From Metabacillus sp. FJAT-52054 (GTDB taxonomy: Bacteria > Bacillota > Bacilli > Bacillales > Bacillaceae), in assembly GCF_037201815.1 (NCBI RefSeq), contig NZ_CP147407.1, positions 2,736,723 to 2,800,722 on the forward strand: a stretch of 64,000 nucleotides of DNA. The letters are read 5' to 3'. Positions 43,050 to 50,452 of this stretch are shown here, piece by piece (within the stretch, counting starts at the first letter, position 1; each line of letters starts with the position of its first letter). Under the pieces are notes generated by a model. The model ran no database searches. It was not told where the DNA came from and worked only from the letters and a program-made list of their open reading frames with translations. The translations under genes and the position numbers were made by a program.

Positions 43050-43650
43050 TAAATGGAACAATGATCGTGGGATGACACTGATCGAGGTTTTAGCCGTGTT
43101 AGTGATATCAGGAATTGTGATAACGGTTTTTTATAATGTCTTTATTATGGGTATTAAAACCTATGAAAAAACCAGTGTAGAGGTTCAACTGCGGGATGAG
43201 GCTGATTATGTGCTGTCCGACCTATTAGATGTTGTGAATCAGTCGAAAATCGACAATGCTGAACTATGTTCTACAGAGCAAAACGGTACCCCCTGCCTGC
43301 GTTTTGTTCAAAACAAATCAATCGAGAACAAGGACGGAATTTTTATTGAGCAGAAATCTTCAGAAATCACCACAACAACTTTTATTTTTGGTAAAGAGGT
43401 CAAGAAAATAGTTGATCAAAATGGAAAAAAAGAAACTGCCATTCTTACACAATCTCCCTACGAATTACTTGTACCTGTCAAGCCGGAGGAATCAGCAAAT
43501 ATCTTCTGTATTGAAAAGTCAACAGACGGATCTGGCTCCTGCAAATCCGGACTAATAGAAATGTCCATTCAAATTCAAAATGTTAACTTCACCGAAGAAA
43601 AAAATATGACGGTTAAACCAATGACACTTAAAAGCCAATTTGGATTCTAA
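43033..43650 (+). CDS. Minor type IV pilin (PilW/GspJ-like)
   Basis: 205 residues from ATG at 43033, 10 bases after GAGGGG, overlapping the previous gene by 17 bases. Leader MKKTADKWNNDRG, then MTLIEVLAVLVISGIVITVF with Glu5 and a Met at +1. Four cysteines (ELCSTEQNGTPC and NIFCIEKSTDGSGSC) suggest two disulfides. The pattern of a longer helix followed by LRDEADYVLSDLLDVV is seen in PilW/GspJ-type subunits. Confidence 0.87.
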   Translation: MKKTADKWNNDRGMTLIEVLAVLVISGIVITVFYNVFIMGIKTYEKTSVEVQLRDEADYVLSDLLDVVNQSKIDNAELCSTEQNGTPCLRFVQNKSIENKDGIFIEQKSSEITTTTFIFGKEVKKIVDQNGKKETAILTQSPYELLVPVKPEESANIFCIEKSTDGSGSCKSGLIEMSIQIQNVNFTEEKNMTVKPMTLKSQFGF

Positions 43651-43667
43651 GCATGGAGGAAACGAGT

Positions 43668-45413
43668 ATGTTAAAAAATCAAAAAGGTCAGGCGTTACTA
43701 ACCGTAATGGTCGTTTCCCTTGTATTCACCGTACTCGGGCTGACTATAGTGGCGGGGTCTCTAGGAGGAACGAAACGAACGGAAATAAGGGTTGGGGACA
43801 TTGAGCTTACAGCGAAAGCTTCAAGAGCTTTAAATGAGGTCATTGCCCAGTTTCGAAATAAAGTAACGGATCAATCGCAATTTAAGCTAACCAGTGTAAC
43901 GGATATTGCAGCTATTAATGCAAGACTTGGCACATTAAAATCAGATTTATTGCAGAGCACTTCAATATCCGGCCAGGATAATCCATTAAAAATAGAGGAT
44001 TTAACTACACTATATAAAATAAATGCTACTAAGTATTTAACAAGAGCCTATGAATTTTCCTATACAGCAAAAGATGGGAACCGAAAAAAAACCGTTACAA
44101 AAAAAGTGTTTCTCTCCCCCACCCCTTCTTTTTTAAATTACGCTGCCGGCACCGGTCCTAATGGAGAAATGTACTTGAATGGGGCGTCTGAATTTAATGG
44201 AAATATCTATACTGATAAATTACAAACAAAAAATATAGCCCAATACTATGACGCTTCATCCGTTAACGGAGTGCCTTCTTCCAAGGACACCAGATATCCA
44301 AAGGTTAATGGCAAAGCAATTATACGGACAAGCATTAACGGAAAAACAAATCTTTCTGATTATACCCTTTTAAAAACGTATTTTGAGGAGAATTCCAACA
44401 CTGTTTTTCAAAAGGATACAGAGGATTACATTCCCGTAAATTTTGAAAACACCCTCGCCCAGATCCTGAACAAGGTCGGTTCCGTCACTGATTTTACAGA
44501 AAGCGCCTTTCAATCTGAAGAAGCTATTTCAGCTGCTATTTCAAAATTAGTAAAGCCTTGTGAAACAAATTTACTTGCATGGCTATTTTCTTCAGCGCTG
44601 CCAGTACCATCTAAAGGATCATGCTCCAATTCTTTAAAACTAATAGATGATCAGCTAAGCAACCTAAATGAAATTAATATAATTAATAAAAGCCAGGGAC
44701 AGAACATTATTTATACAGATATAAAGAAAAAGGGACTTAAAAGCTACGACATTTTAAAAAACCTTGTGCCATTAACGATTCAAACAAGCTTTGAGCTTGC
44801 CGATGAAAAATGGATGATAGTAAACGGAGACTTAGAAATATTAGCAAGCACTGACACTCCAATAATACTATCAGGCAATCTTTTCGTCACCGGCAATTTA
44901 ACGATAAAAGGAAATCAGACAAATGCTTCAGGAAAGCCAGAAACAATTGAGGATGATGAGGTACTCGCAGACTCCACTGTTTACGTACTTGGTAAAACCT
45001 CTATCTCTAATACAAACATAAAAGGTATACAGGGTAAACAGCTCGTCGTTATGTCACATGGAGACTTATCCGTCTCCAGAATTAACGAATTTAAGGATCG
45101 TGATCAAATTGAACCCCTTGATGCTTTCCTATATACGGATGGCGCCGCCGAGCTTTACGGAGTGGGCTCTATTTTCAACATTAATGGGGGGATATTCGCT
45201 CGGGATAGCCTGACAATCAATGCCATTAGGCAAAATTCTATCACCCGTGCTCAGGTGCTTAAAAATTATATTCAAGATCCCGTTATACAAAAAAACCAGG
45301 CTTCGAGATTTTCCGTAACTCACGATCCGAGTGTCCTTATTGACCAAATGGATGCTCTTCCAAGAGTAGATAAGTACCAGGTTATTATGGATGATACTTT
45401 AATTAACAGGTAA
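43668..45413 (+). CDS. Large pilin-like protein lacking Glu5 (PilX/GspK-like, candidate tip subunit)
   Basis: 581 residues from ATG at 43668, 7 bases after GGAGGA (an ATG at 43653 precedes that site). Leader MLKNQKG, then QALLTVMVVSLVFTVLGLTI: the hydrophobic helix is present but the mature fifth residue is Thr instead of Glu, as in GspK/PilX-type tip subunits. The remaining 540 residues form a large globular part with Asn-rich segments, three cysteines in one stretch (KPCETN, GSCSNS) and a strand-rich C-terminal half (IILSGNLFVTGNLTIKGNQ, TVYVLGKTSISNTNIKG) suggestive of a beta-solenoid. Probably sits at the pilus tip and carries the adhesive function. Confidence 0.75.
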   Translation: MLKNQKGQALLTVMVVSLVFTVLGLTIVAGSLGGTKRTEIRVGDIELTAKASRALNEVIAQFRNKVTDQSQFKLTSVTDIAAINARLGTLKSDLLQSTSISGQDNPLKIEDLTTLYKINATKYLTRAYEFSYTAKDGNRKKTVTKKVFLSPTPSFLNYAAGTGPNGEMYLNGASEFNGNIYTDKLQTKNIAQYYDASSVNGVPSSKDTRYPKVNGKAIIRTSINGKTNLSDYTLLKTYFEENSNTVFQKDTEDYIPVNFENTLAQILNKVGSVTDFTESAFQSEEAISAAISKLVKPCETNLLAWLFSSALPVPSKGSCSNSLKLIDDQLSNLNEINIINKSQGQNIIYTDIKKKGLKSYDILKNLVPLTIQTSFELADEKWMIVNGDLEILASTDTPIILSGNLFVTGNLTIKGNQTNASGKPETIEDDEVLADSTVYVLGKTSISNTNIKGIQGKQLVVMSHGDLSVSRINEFKDRDQIEPLDAFLYTDGAAELYGVGSIFNINGGIFARDSLTINAIRQNSITRAQVLKNYIQDPVIQKNQASRFSVTHDPSVLIDQMDALPRVDKYQVIMDDTLINR

Positions 45414-45416
45414 TAA

Positions 45417-45448
45417 GTAAGGCCTTCCCGGATGGGAAGGCCTTTTAT
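45417..45448. terminator. Bidirectional terminator between minor pilins and the VWA gene
   Basis: Perfect 11-base stem AAGGCCTTCCC (45419-45429) / GGGAAGGCCTT (45434-45444), loop GGAT, followed by TTTT on the plus strand. It lies 6 bases after the plus-strand stop and 15 bases from the end of the converging VWA gene. Confidence 0.85.
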
Positions 45449-45459
45449 CTTGAATCATT

Positions 45460-47124
45460 TCACCATTTGAGTCCATTTGAATTATTCGGATCCTCTACAA
45501 TGATGGTTCCGGCAGCATTCAATTGAGTTTGACCATCTTTAACAATCGCTTCAATTGAATCAAAACCTTGTGTAATGCCAGTTGCCTTGAACAAACCATT
45601 TTCAACAGACAGCTTAAATGCATTTGTCGGTCCTTTTTTCATGCTTTCAATATATTGGTTCGTTGCATCAAGCGGATCAAATTTAAGGTAAGAATTAAGT
45701 ACCACTGTTTCGCCTACATTAATTTTAATTGGGGCAAAGACTACACCTTTAACAGGAATTTCGGATACGGTTATTGTAACTTTCTTGTTAAGTGTATAAT
45801 CTCCTCCATTGAAGACAATCTCAAAGTCTATCGGATAGGTTCCGCTTTTTTTAAATGATAGCGGCAGCGTGTAACTAAGCTGACTTGGATTAGGCTTCGG
45901 ATTATACTCAATTGTTGGAAGAGTCATTTTGTACTGGCCATTTGATAGCTTTGTTGCTTGAGAGCTTTGCTGCAGCGATGCCCCGTCCGGTAAATTGAAC
46001 AATACGTATCCGTTCGATAAGACTGGTTTTGTAGAAGAGATATTTTTTGAAATTGTTTGGAATATACTCACAATATCGTTACCGACAGCATTAATGGCCT
46101 CCCCTTTGCTCTTTATTGATATGTCTTCCAATAAATCCATATCAATCTGGGCTCCATTCCGTGCATCGCCAAAACCTATAGAATCAAGGATGATACCCTT
46201 GTCAGCGATTAGCTGAGCTTGTTCATTAATGTGAGTGGTAATATCAGCCTGGACCGCTCCTGATGTTTTTTGTTCAATATAATACTTGCCGTTATGCTCT
46301 ACGACTACGTAATTTCTGCCTGGATTTGTATCAAAATACTGCTTTTTCTGACCTGTAATACTTTGGCTTCGGTTGGTTGAATCTCCTATGACGTAAGTGC
46401 CATCCTTAAAATAAGTTACGAGATTTGACCAATACTTGCCTGCTAACGAACTGTAGCCGAATCGGCTGTAGTAATCATTCACTTCGATAAATTCTTTATA
46501 TGATTTATTAGTTTGAATCACTTTTTCTGAATTGGTAGGCTTACCATCCGTCATAAATATTATATATTGTTTTCGGTTTGGGGAATCCTTTCCCTGTTCC
46601 AAAATCAATCTCGCCTTCTCAAGGGAGTTGGTGTAGTTCGTTCCACCTTCCGCTTGCATAGCTGTAACCTTAGTCGTTATTTCAGCTGTGTTAGAGTTCA
46701 AAACAAATTGGGAGTTCGCATCACTGACTCCGGAATCAAATGCGACAAGTGCGAAACGGTCTTTAGTTGTTCTGCTGCGGTTATTTTCGTTAAAAGTAGT
46801 AAGCGCTGCGGCCATAGCATCTTTTGCATGGAGCATTTTCGACTTGCCGTTAACAAGTTCATTCATCGAACCGGACTTATCGAAAACAAAGACTACATCA
46901 ATAGGCGATCTCTCCGTCTTCGGAGCTTCTCCTTTAGGAGTTACTGTTATTAGAATAGAAGAAGATGCATTTGCACCAAAACCAATTTGTGTCTTATCCG
47001 GAGTAGCACTCACCGAAGACTCAATCGATATGCCAGCTTCAGCAGAAGCAAATTGACTAGGTAATATGAATTGCGAAATAACCAGCGACATTAGTAAAAT
47101 AGCGGCAAATATCCGTTTAATCAT
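45460..47124 (-). CDS. Secreted von Willebrand factor A domain protein
   Basis: 554 residues. A Sec signal peptide (MIKRIFAAILLMSLVISQFI ... SQFASAEA, cleavage near 29) is followed by a VWA domain (about 75-360) with the MIDAS motif DKSGS in VVFVFDKSGSMNEL, the TNYTNS and FMTDGKPTN blocks. An insert of about 90 residues rich in Tyr, Asn and Gly (NDYYSRFGYSSLAGKYWSN ... TNRSQSITGQKKQY) interrupts the domain. The C-terminal third has a beta-sandwich region and a Big-2-like domain (VKGVVFAPIKINVGETVVL). No LPXTG, lipobox or terminal helix, so attachment would need a partner. It is convergent with the pilin operon; a metal-dependent adhesin is likely. Confidence 0.8.
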   Translation of the reverse strand: MIKRIFAAILLMSLVISQFILPSQFASAEAGISIESSVSATPDKTQIGFGANASSSILITVTPKGEAPKTERSPIDVVFVFDKSGSMNELVNGKSKMLHAKDAMAAALTTFNENNRSRTTKDRFALVAFDSGVSDANSQFVLNSNTAEITTKVTAMQAEGGTNYTNSLEKARLILEQGKDSPNRKQYIIFMTDGKPTNSEKVIQTNKSYKEFIEVNDYYSRFGYSSLAGKYWSNLVTYFKDGTYVIGDSTNRSQSITGQKKQYFDTNPGRNYVVVEHNGKYYIEQKTSGAVQADITTHINEQAQLIADKGIILDSIGFGDARNGAQIDMDLLEDISIKSKGEAINAVGNDIVSIFQTISKNISSTKPVLSNGYVLFNLPDGASLQQSSQATKLSNGQYKMTLPTIEYNPKPNPSQLSYTLPLSFKKSGTYPIDFEIVFNGGDYTLNKKVTITVSEIPVKGVVFAPIKINVGETVVLNSYLKFDPLDATNQYIESMKKGPTNAFKLSVENGLFKATGITQGFDSIEAIVKDGQTQLNAAGTIIVEDPNNSNGLKW

Positions 47125-47180
47125 CGGAATGCTCCTCCTATAGACTCATCATAAATGTAAAACTTTGTCTTGACATTCAC

Positions 47181-47186
47181 ATTATA
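47181..47186 (-). promoter_or_regulatory. Extended -10 of the VWA gene promoter
   Basis: TGGTATAAT on the minus strand, a full -10 with the TGn extension, about 57 bases upstream of the VWA start. No good -35 is present, which is common with extended -10 promoters. Confidence 0.5.
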
Positions 47187-47242
47187 CCAAATTAATTGAA
47201 TGATATAATCATTTTTTCCTATAAACTGAATATTAATTTTTC

Positions 47243-47278
47243 GACAAAAAAACCGGACCTTTTCAGACCGGTTCATTT
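47243..47278 (-). terminator. Rho-independent terminator of the GGDEF gene
   Basis: Stem AACCGG (47251-47256) / CCGGTT (47268-47273), followed on the minus strand by seven T residues, just after the stop codon. Confidence 0.75.
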
Positions 47279-47282
47279 ATGC

Positions 47283-48992
47283 TTATTTTGTGTATCCAGC
47301 TACTTTATTCCTGCCTGCTTGCTTGGCCCCTGTGTACATGGCCCTGTCAGCATGGCGGACGAGGGACAACGCATCATCTGCATCAAACGGAGCTTGGGCA
47401 ATACCGATGCTTGCTGTGATAAAGATCTGCTGTTTAGACTGCCCCTCCAAATCCTGTTCAATAAGAAAAGGCTTGCCTGCAATTTCATTCCTCAGGCCTT
47501 CTGCCAGGGCGAGAGCTGCATTTCTATCCGTTTCGGGCAGCAGGACTACAAACTCTTCCCCGCCGTACCTTGCTGCTGTTCCCTTGCTTCCGAAAAATTT
47601 CTCGATGCGGTTTGCCAGCTGGGTCAGTACTTCGTTTCCAGATTGATGTCCGTACGTATCATTGACCTGTTTAAAGTGATCAAGGTCGAGAAGAATCAGA
47701 GCCAGCTGAGATAAGGTTCCGTTTTTAATTCTTTGAAATTCTCTTTCCAGCTCCGTTTCCATAAAACGATAGTTATACAGGCCGGTTAACGAGCACCGAA
47801 TGGACTGCTTAACTGTTTCTTCATGGTACCGGGCATTTTCAATGGCTACAGCGAGATGAGCAATCAGCAGATTCACGATCATTAGCTGATGGTTTTCAAA
47901 TTTCCTTCTTTTATTCGAAGCCAGAATGACAACGCCTACCACTTGCTGATGCCGGAAAACCGGAAAAGCCATCATACTTTGGGCTGCTTTAGGGATGTAC
48001 TTGCTCAGGTGGTCCCACTGCGTTCGTTTATGAAAGAGAAAACTCTTCTTTCTCGCATACACATACCCGCTGATTCCTTCATTTAATGAAACGGATTTTT
48101 CCGGAGATTTTTTATGTTTTCCATCCTCAATTTGACGAATAATTTTAAGGGAGGTCTGGTCCACGACATCGATGATATAAGCATAATCAACCTGAATCAT
48201 ATCCGTTATTTTTTCGAGAAACACATCCAGAACATCATCGACTTTCAATCGTTCTGTTAGCTGATAACCGACTTCACTTGCTTTTTGCAAATAGACATTG
48301 ATATGCTTCGCGACATAGTAATGATTCAGCATGATGGAAATCACAACGATTGGAAGTCCTACATAAAAAAGAGCCAGGGAACCAAGCTGTCCGTATAGGA
48401 CATAAAGAATAAATCCAAAAGGGGATACAATGCTTGCGGCAAATGCTTCCCATAGGAAATCTCTTGAAAAGAAAGGGGCTTTTCTTTTGTAAATATATCT
48501 CCAAATGATGTTGTTTAAAATTAAGTGATTCACAAAAAGGGATACCACGACGTAAATAAGGATACTTGCAATAAACCAAAGTGTCAGTTCCTGAGAGCCA
48601 TGCCCTCCGTCCATCCATTCATATACTGCACCGCTCACTAAGGAGATGATCATGAACATGAGAAAGTTAACAGGATACCTGTACAGATCCTTCCAGCCGA
48701 TGCGCAATCTCAAAAGGAGAACAATCATTGCAAACTGAATCATGACCATTTCTGCAAACAATCCAAAGTATAAAAAGACAGCAAGTGAAACACCTTCTAC
48801 AAAAAAGACGGGTGTGCCATTTACTACAATGGGCATTAAAGCTACCGCACACATCAGGATGAGGAAAAGAAACAAGTCCTTTACCGATTCTCCTGCTATA
48901 TCAGGCGGCCAGATTTGATACGTTAAATATAAGATAATTGGCGAAATAATAGCCCATGTTAACCATAAGGTGATCTGCAGACGTTTATCCAA
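47283..48992 (-). CDS. Membrane GAF-GGDEF diguanylate cyclase
   Basis: 569 residues. Six or more N-terminal membrane helices (about 8-225), a GAF domain (about 245-385; VDYAYIIDVVDQTSLKIIRQIEDG, GISGYVYARKKSF, MMAFPVFRHQQVVGVVILAS) and a C-terminal GGDEF domain (about 395-569) with the active loop RYGGEEF and the metal site LDLDHFKQVNDTYGHQSGNEVL. The RxxD inhibitory site normally five residues before GGEEF is absent (GSKG instead), so product inhibition is not expected. It should make c-di-GMP. TTG start with GGAGGGG 5 bases upstream. It lies between the VWA gene and folC. Confidence 0.92.
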   Translation of the reverse strand: MDKRLQITLWLTWAIISPIILYLTYQIWPPDIAGESVKDLFLFLILMCAVALMPIVVNGTPVFFVEGVSLAVFLYFGLFAEMVMIQFAMIVLLLRLRIGWKDLYRYPVNFLMFMIISLVSGAVYEWMDGGHGSQELTLWFIASILIYVVVSLFVNHLILNNIIWRYIYKRKAPFFSRDFLWEAFAASIVSPFGFILYVLYGQLGSLALFYVGLPIVVISIMLNHYYVAKHINVYLQKASEVGYQLTERLKVDDVLDVFLEKITDMIQVDYAYIIDVVDQTSLKIIRQIEDGKHKKSPEKSVSLNEGISGYVYARKKSFLFHKRTQWDHLSKYIPKAAQSMMAFPVFRHQQVVGVVILASNKRRKFENHQLMIVNLLIAHLAVAIENARYHEETVKQSIRCSLTGLYNYRFMETELEREFQRIKNGTLSQLALILLDLDHFKQVNDTYGHQSGNEVLTQLANRIEKFFGSKGTAARYGGEEFVVLLPETDRNAALALAEGLRNEIAGKPFLIEQDLEGQSKQQIFITASIGIAQAPFDADDALSLVRHADRAMYTGAKQAGRNKVAGYTK

Positions 48993-49070
48993 CGCAGCCC
49001 CTCCTTCAGCCGTCCTCTGTTTGTTCTATATTTTAGCAAATTTTCTGACGGTTGTGTTAACTTTTTAGGT

Positions 49071-50390
49071 CTATTCGCCTAAAATTTTCTTTTCAGCTGC
49101 CAGCAGATATTGTCGAACCTGAGAAATAAAGTACAAAGATCCGCATATAATCAGCATTTCATCGCTTTTTAGCTTCTTAGGAAACTCATTTAAAAATGAT
49201 TTCCAATCTGCTATTATTTTTTTATTTTTTGTCCGGCAGGCGTTGTAAAGGGATGTGCTGGAAGCAGCCCGGGGAAATTCAAATTCGGTAAGATAGAGAT
49301 AATCCGCCGTTTTTTCTAATTCATACAGCATTCTGTCATATTCTTTATCCTCAAGCGCCGTAAATAGCATATGAATGGTTTTATCGCTCTCGTGACCCTT
49401 TAATGTTTTCGTCAGACTTTCCACACCTTCAAGATTATGTGCACCGTCTATAACGATAAGAGGGTAGCGGCTGATTACTTCATATCTCCCGCTCCATTTT
49501 GCAGTATATAATCCTTTTCTGATCTGTTCATCTGATAGCTGAATGAGCCCTTTTTCTCTTAATAGGGAAAGCGCGGCGAGCGCAACCGACGCATTCATGG
49601 TCTGATGAACTCCGAACATGGTAATTTGGAGATCCTCCCAGTTTCCAAATGGAGAGGTAAAAGAGAATGTTTCACCTTCAGTGTGTGACTGAACCTCACT
49701 TGTTTGAAAATCATCACCTAATACGTACACTTCGGCATTTTCATCCGCCGCTTTCTTCCGGATCTGTTCAAGCCCTTTGCTTTTCTCCACACCTGTCACA
49801 ACCGGAGTCTTCCATTTAATTATTCCGGCTTTTTCAGACGCAATCTCCTCAATCGTATCCCCAAGGATGTTCATATGATCATATCCCGTATTTGTAATAA
49901 TGGATAGGATCGGTTCTGCTATATTCGTAGAATCCAGTCTTCCTCCAAGGCCGGTTTCAAGCAGGACATAATCAGGACGATTGAATTCTCCAAAATAAAG
50001 GAAAGCCATAGCCGTAATGATTTCAAATTCTGTCGGTGCTTCGTTTGTTTCTGCTTCCACTCTTTCTGCCGCAGGTTTTATAGCATTTGCCAGCCGGACA
50101 AGGTCATCATCGCTGATTGGATATCCATTCATGCTAATCCTTTCATTAAAGGTCTCCAGGTAAGGGGACGTAAAGGTACCTACCTTATACCCCGCTTCAT
50201 TTAATATGGACCTCATATAGGAAACCGTTGAACCCTTCCCGTTCGTACCTGCTACATGGATGACCGGAATTCTTGTATGAGGATTCCCGAGTTTCTCCAT
50301 CATTCCAATCATGCGGTCTAGACCTGGTTTAATTCCGAACCTTAATCGGGAGTGAATCCAATTCAGTGCTTCTTCATATGTATTCAGCAT
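49071..50390 (-). CDS. folC: Bifunctional folylpolyglutamate/dihydrofolate synthase FolC
   Basis: 439 residues. The P-loop HVAGTNGKGSTVSYM (about 43-58), the Mur-ligase-like central block LLETGLGGRLDSTNI and SIITNTGYDHMNILGDTIEEIASEKAGIIK, and the C-terminal VIDGAHNLEGVESL are diagnostic. It adds glutamate to folates. It follows valS across a hairpin, as in B. subtilis where valS-folC-comC are neighbours. Confidence 0.97.
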   Translation of the reverse strand: MLNTYEEALNWIHSRLRFGIKPGLDRMIGMMEKLGNPHTRIPVIHVAGTNGKGSTVSYMRSILNEAGYKVGTFTSPYLETFNERISMNGYPISDDDLVRLANAIKPAAERVEAETNEAPTEFEIITAMAFLYFGEFNRPDYVLLETGLGGRLDSTNIAEPILSIITNTGYDHMNILGDTIEEIASEKAGIIKWKTPVVTGVEKSKGLEQIRKKAADENAEVYVLGDDFQTSEVQSHTEGETFSFTSPFGNWEDLQITMFGVHQTMNASVALAALSLLREKGLIQLSDEQIRKGLYTAKWSGRYEVISRYPLIVIDGAHNLEGVESLTKTLKGHESDKTIHMLFTALEDKEYDRMLYELEKTADYLYLTEFEFPRAASSTSLYNACRTKNKKIIADWKSFLNEFPKKLKSDEMLIICGSLYFISQVRQYLLAAEKKILGE

Positions 50391-50408
50391 CTTACCACCT
50401 CACTAGGA

Positions 50409-50446
50409 TAAAAAAGCAGGTGACCATCCTGATGATGATCACCTTA
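50409..50446 (-). terminator. Hairpin terminator between valS and folC
   Basis: An 11-base stem with one mismatch (AGGTGA 50418-50423 with TCACCT 50439-50444, continuing CATC/GATG) followed on the minus strand by GCTTTTTT. folC starts about 20 bases later, so readthrough or a separate promoter is needed. Confidence 0.65.
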
Positions 50447-50452
50447 AAAGCT

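Noticed and set aside
45460..47124. VWA protein as a sortase-anchored surface protein
   Set aside because: No LPXTG-type motif, terminal hydrophobic helix or basic tail is present.
47196..47714. 172-codon plus-strand frame over the 3' end of the GGDEF gene
   Set aside because: It covers the terminator and the conserved GGDEF coding sequence; no start signal.
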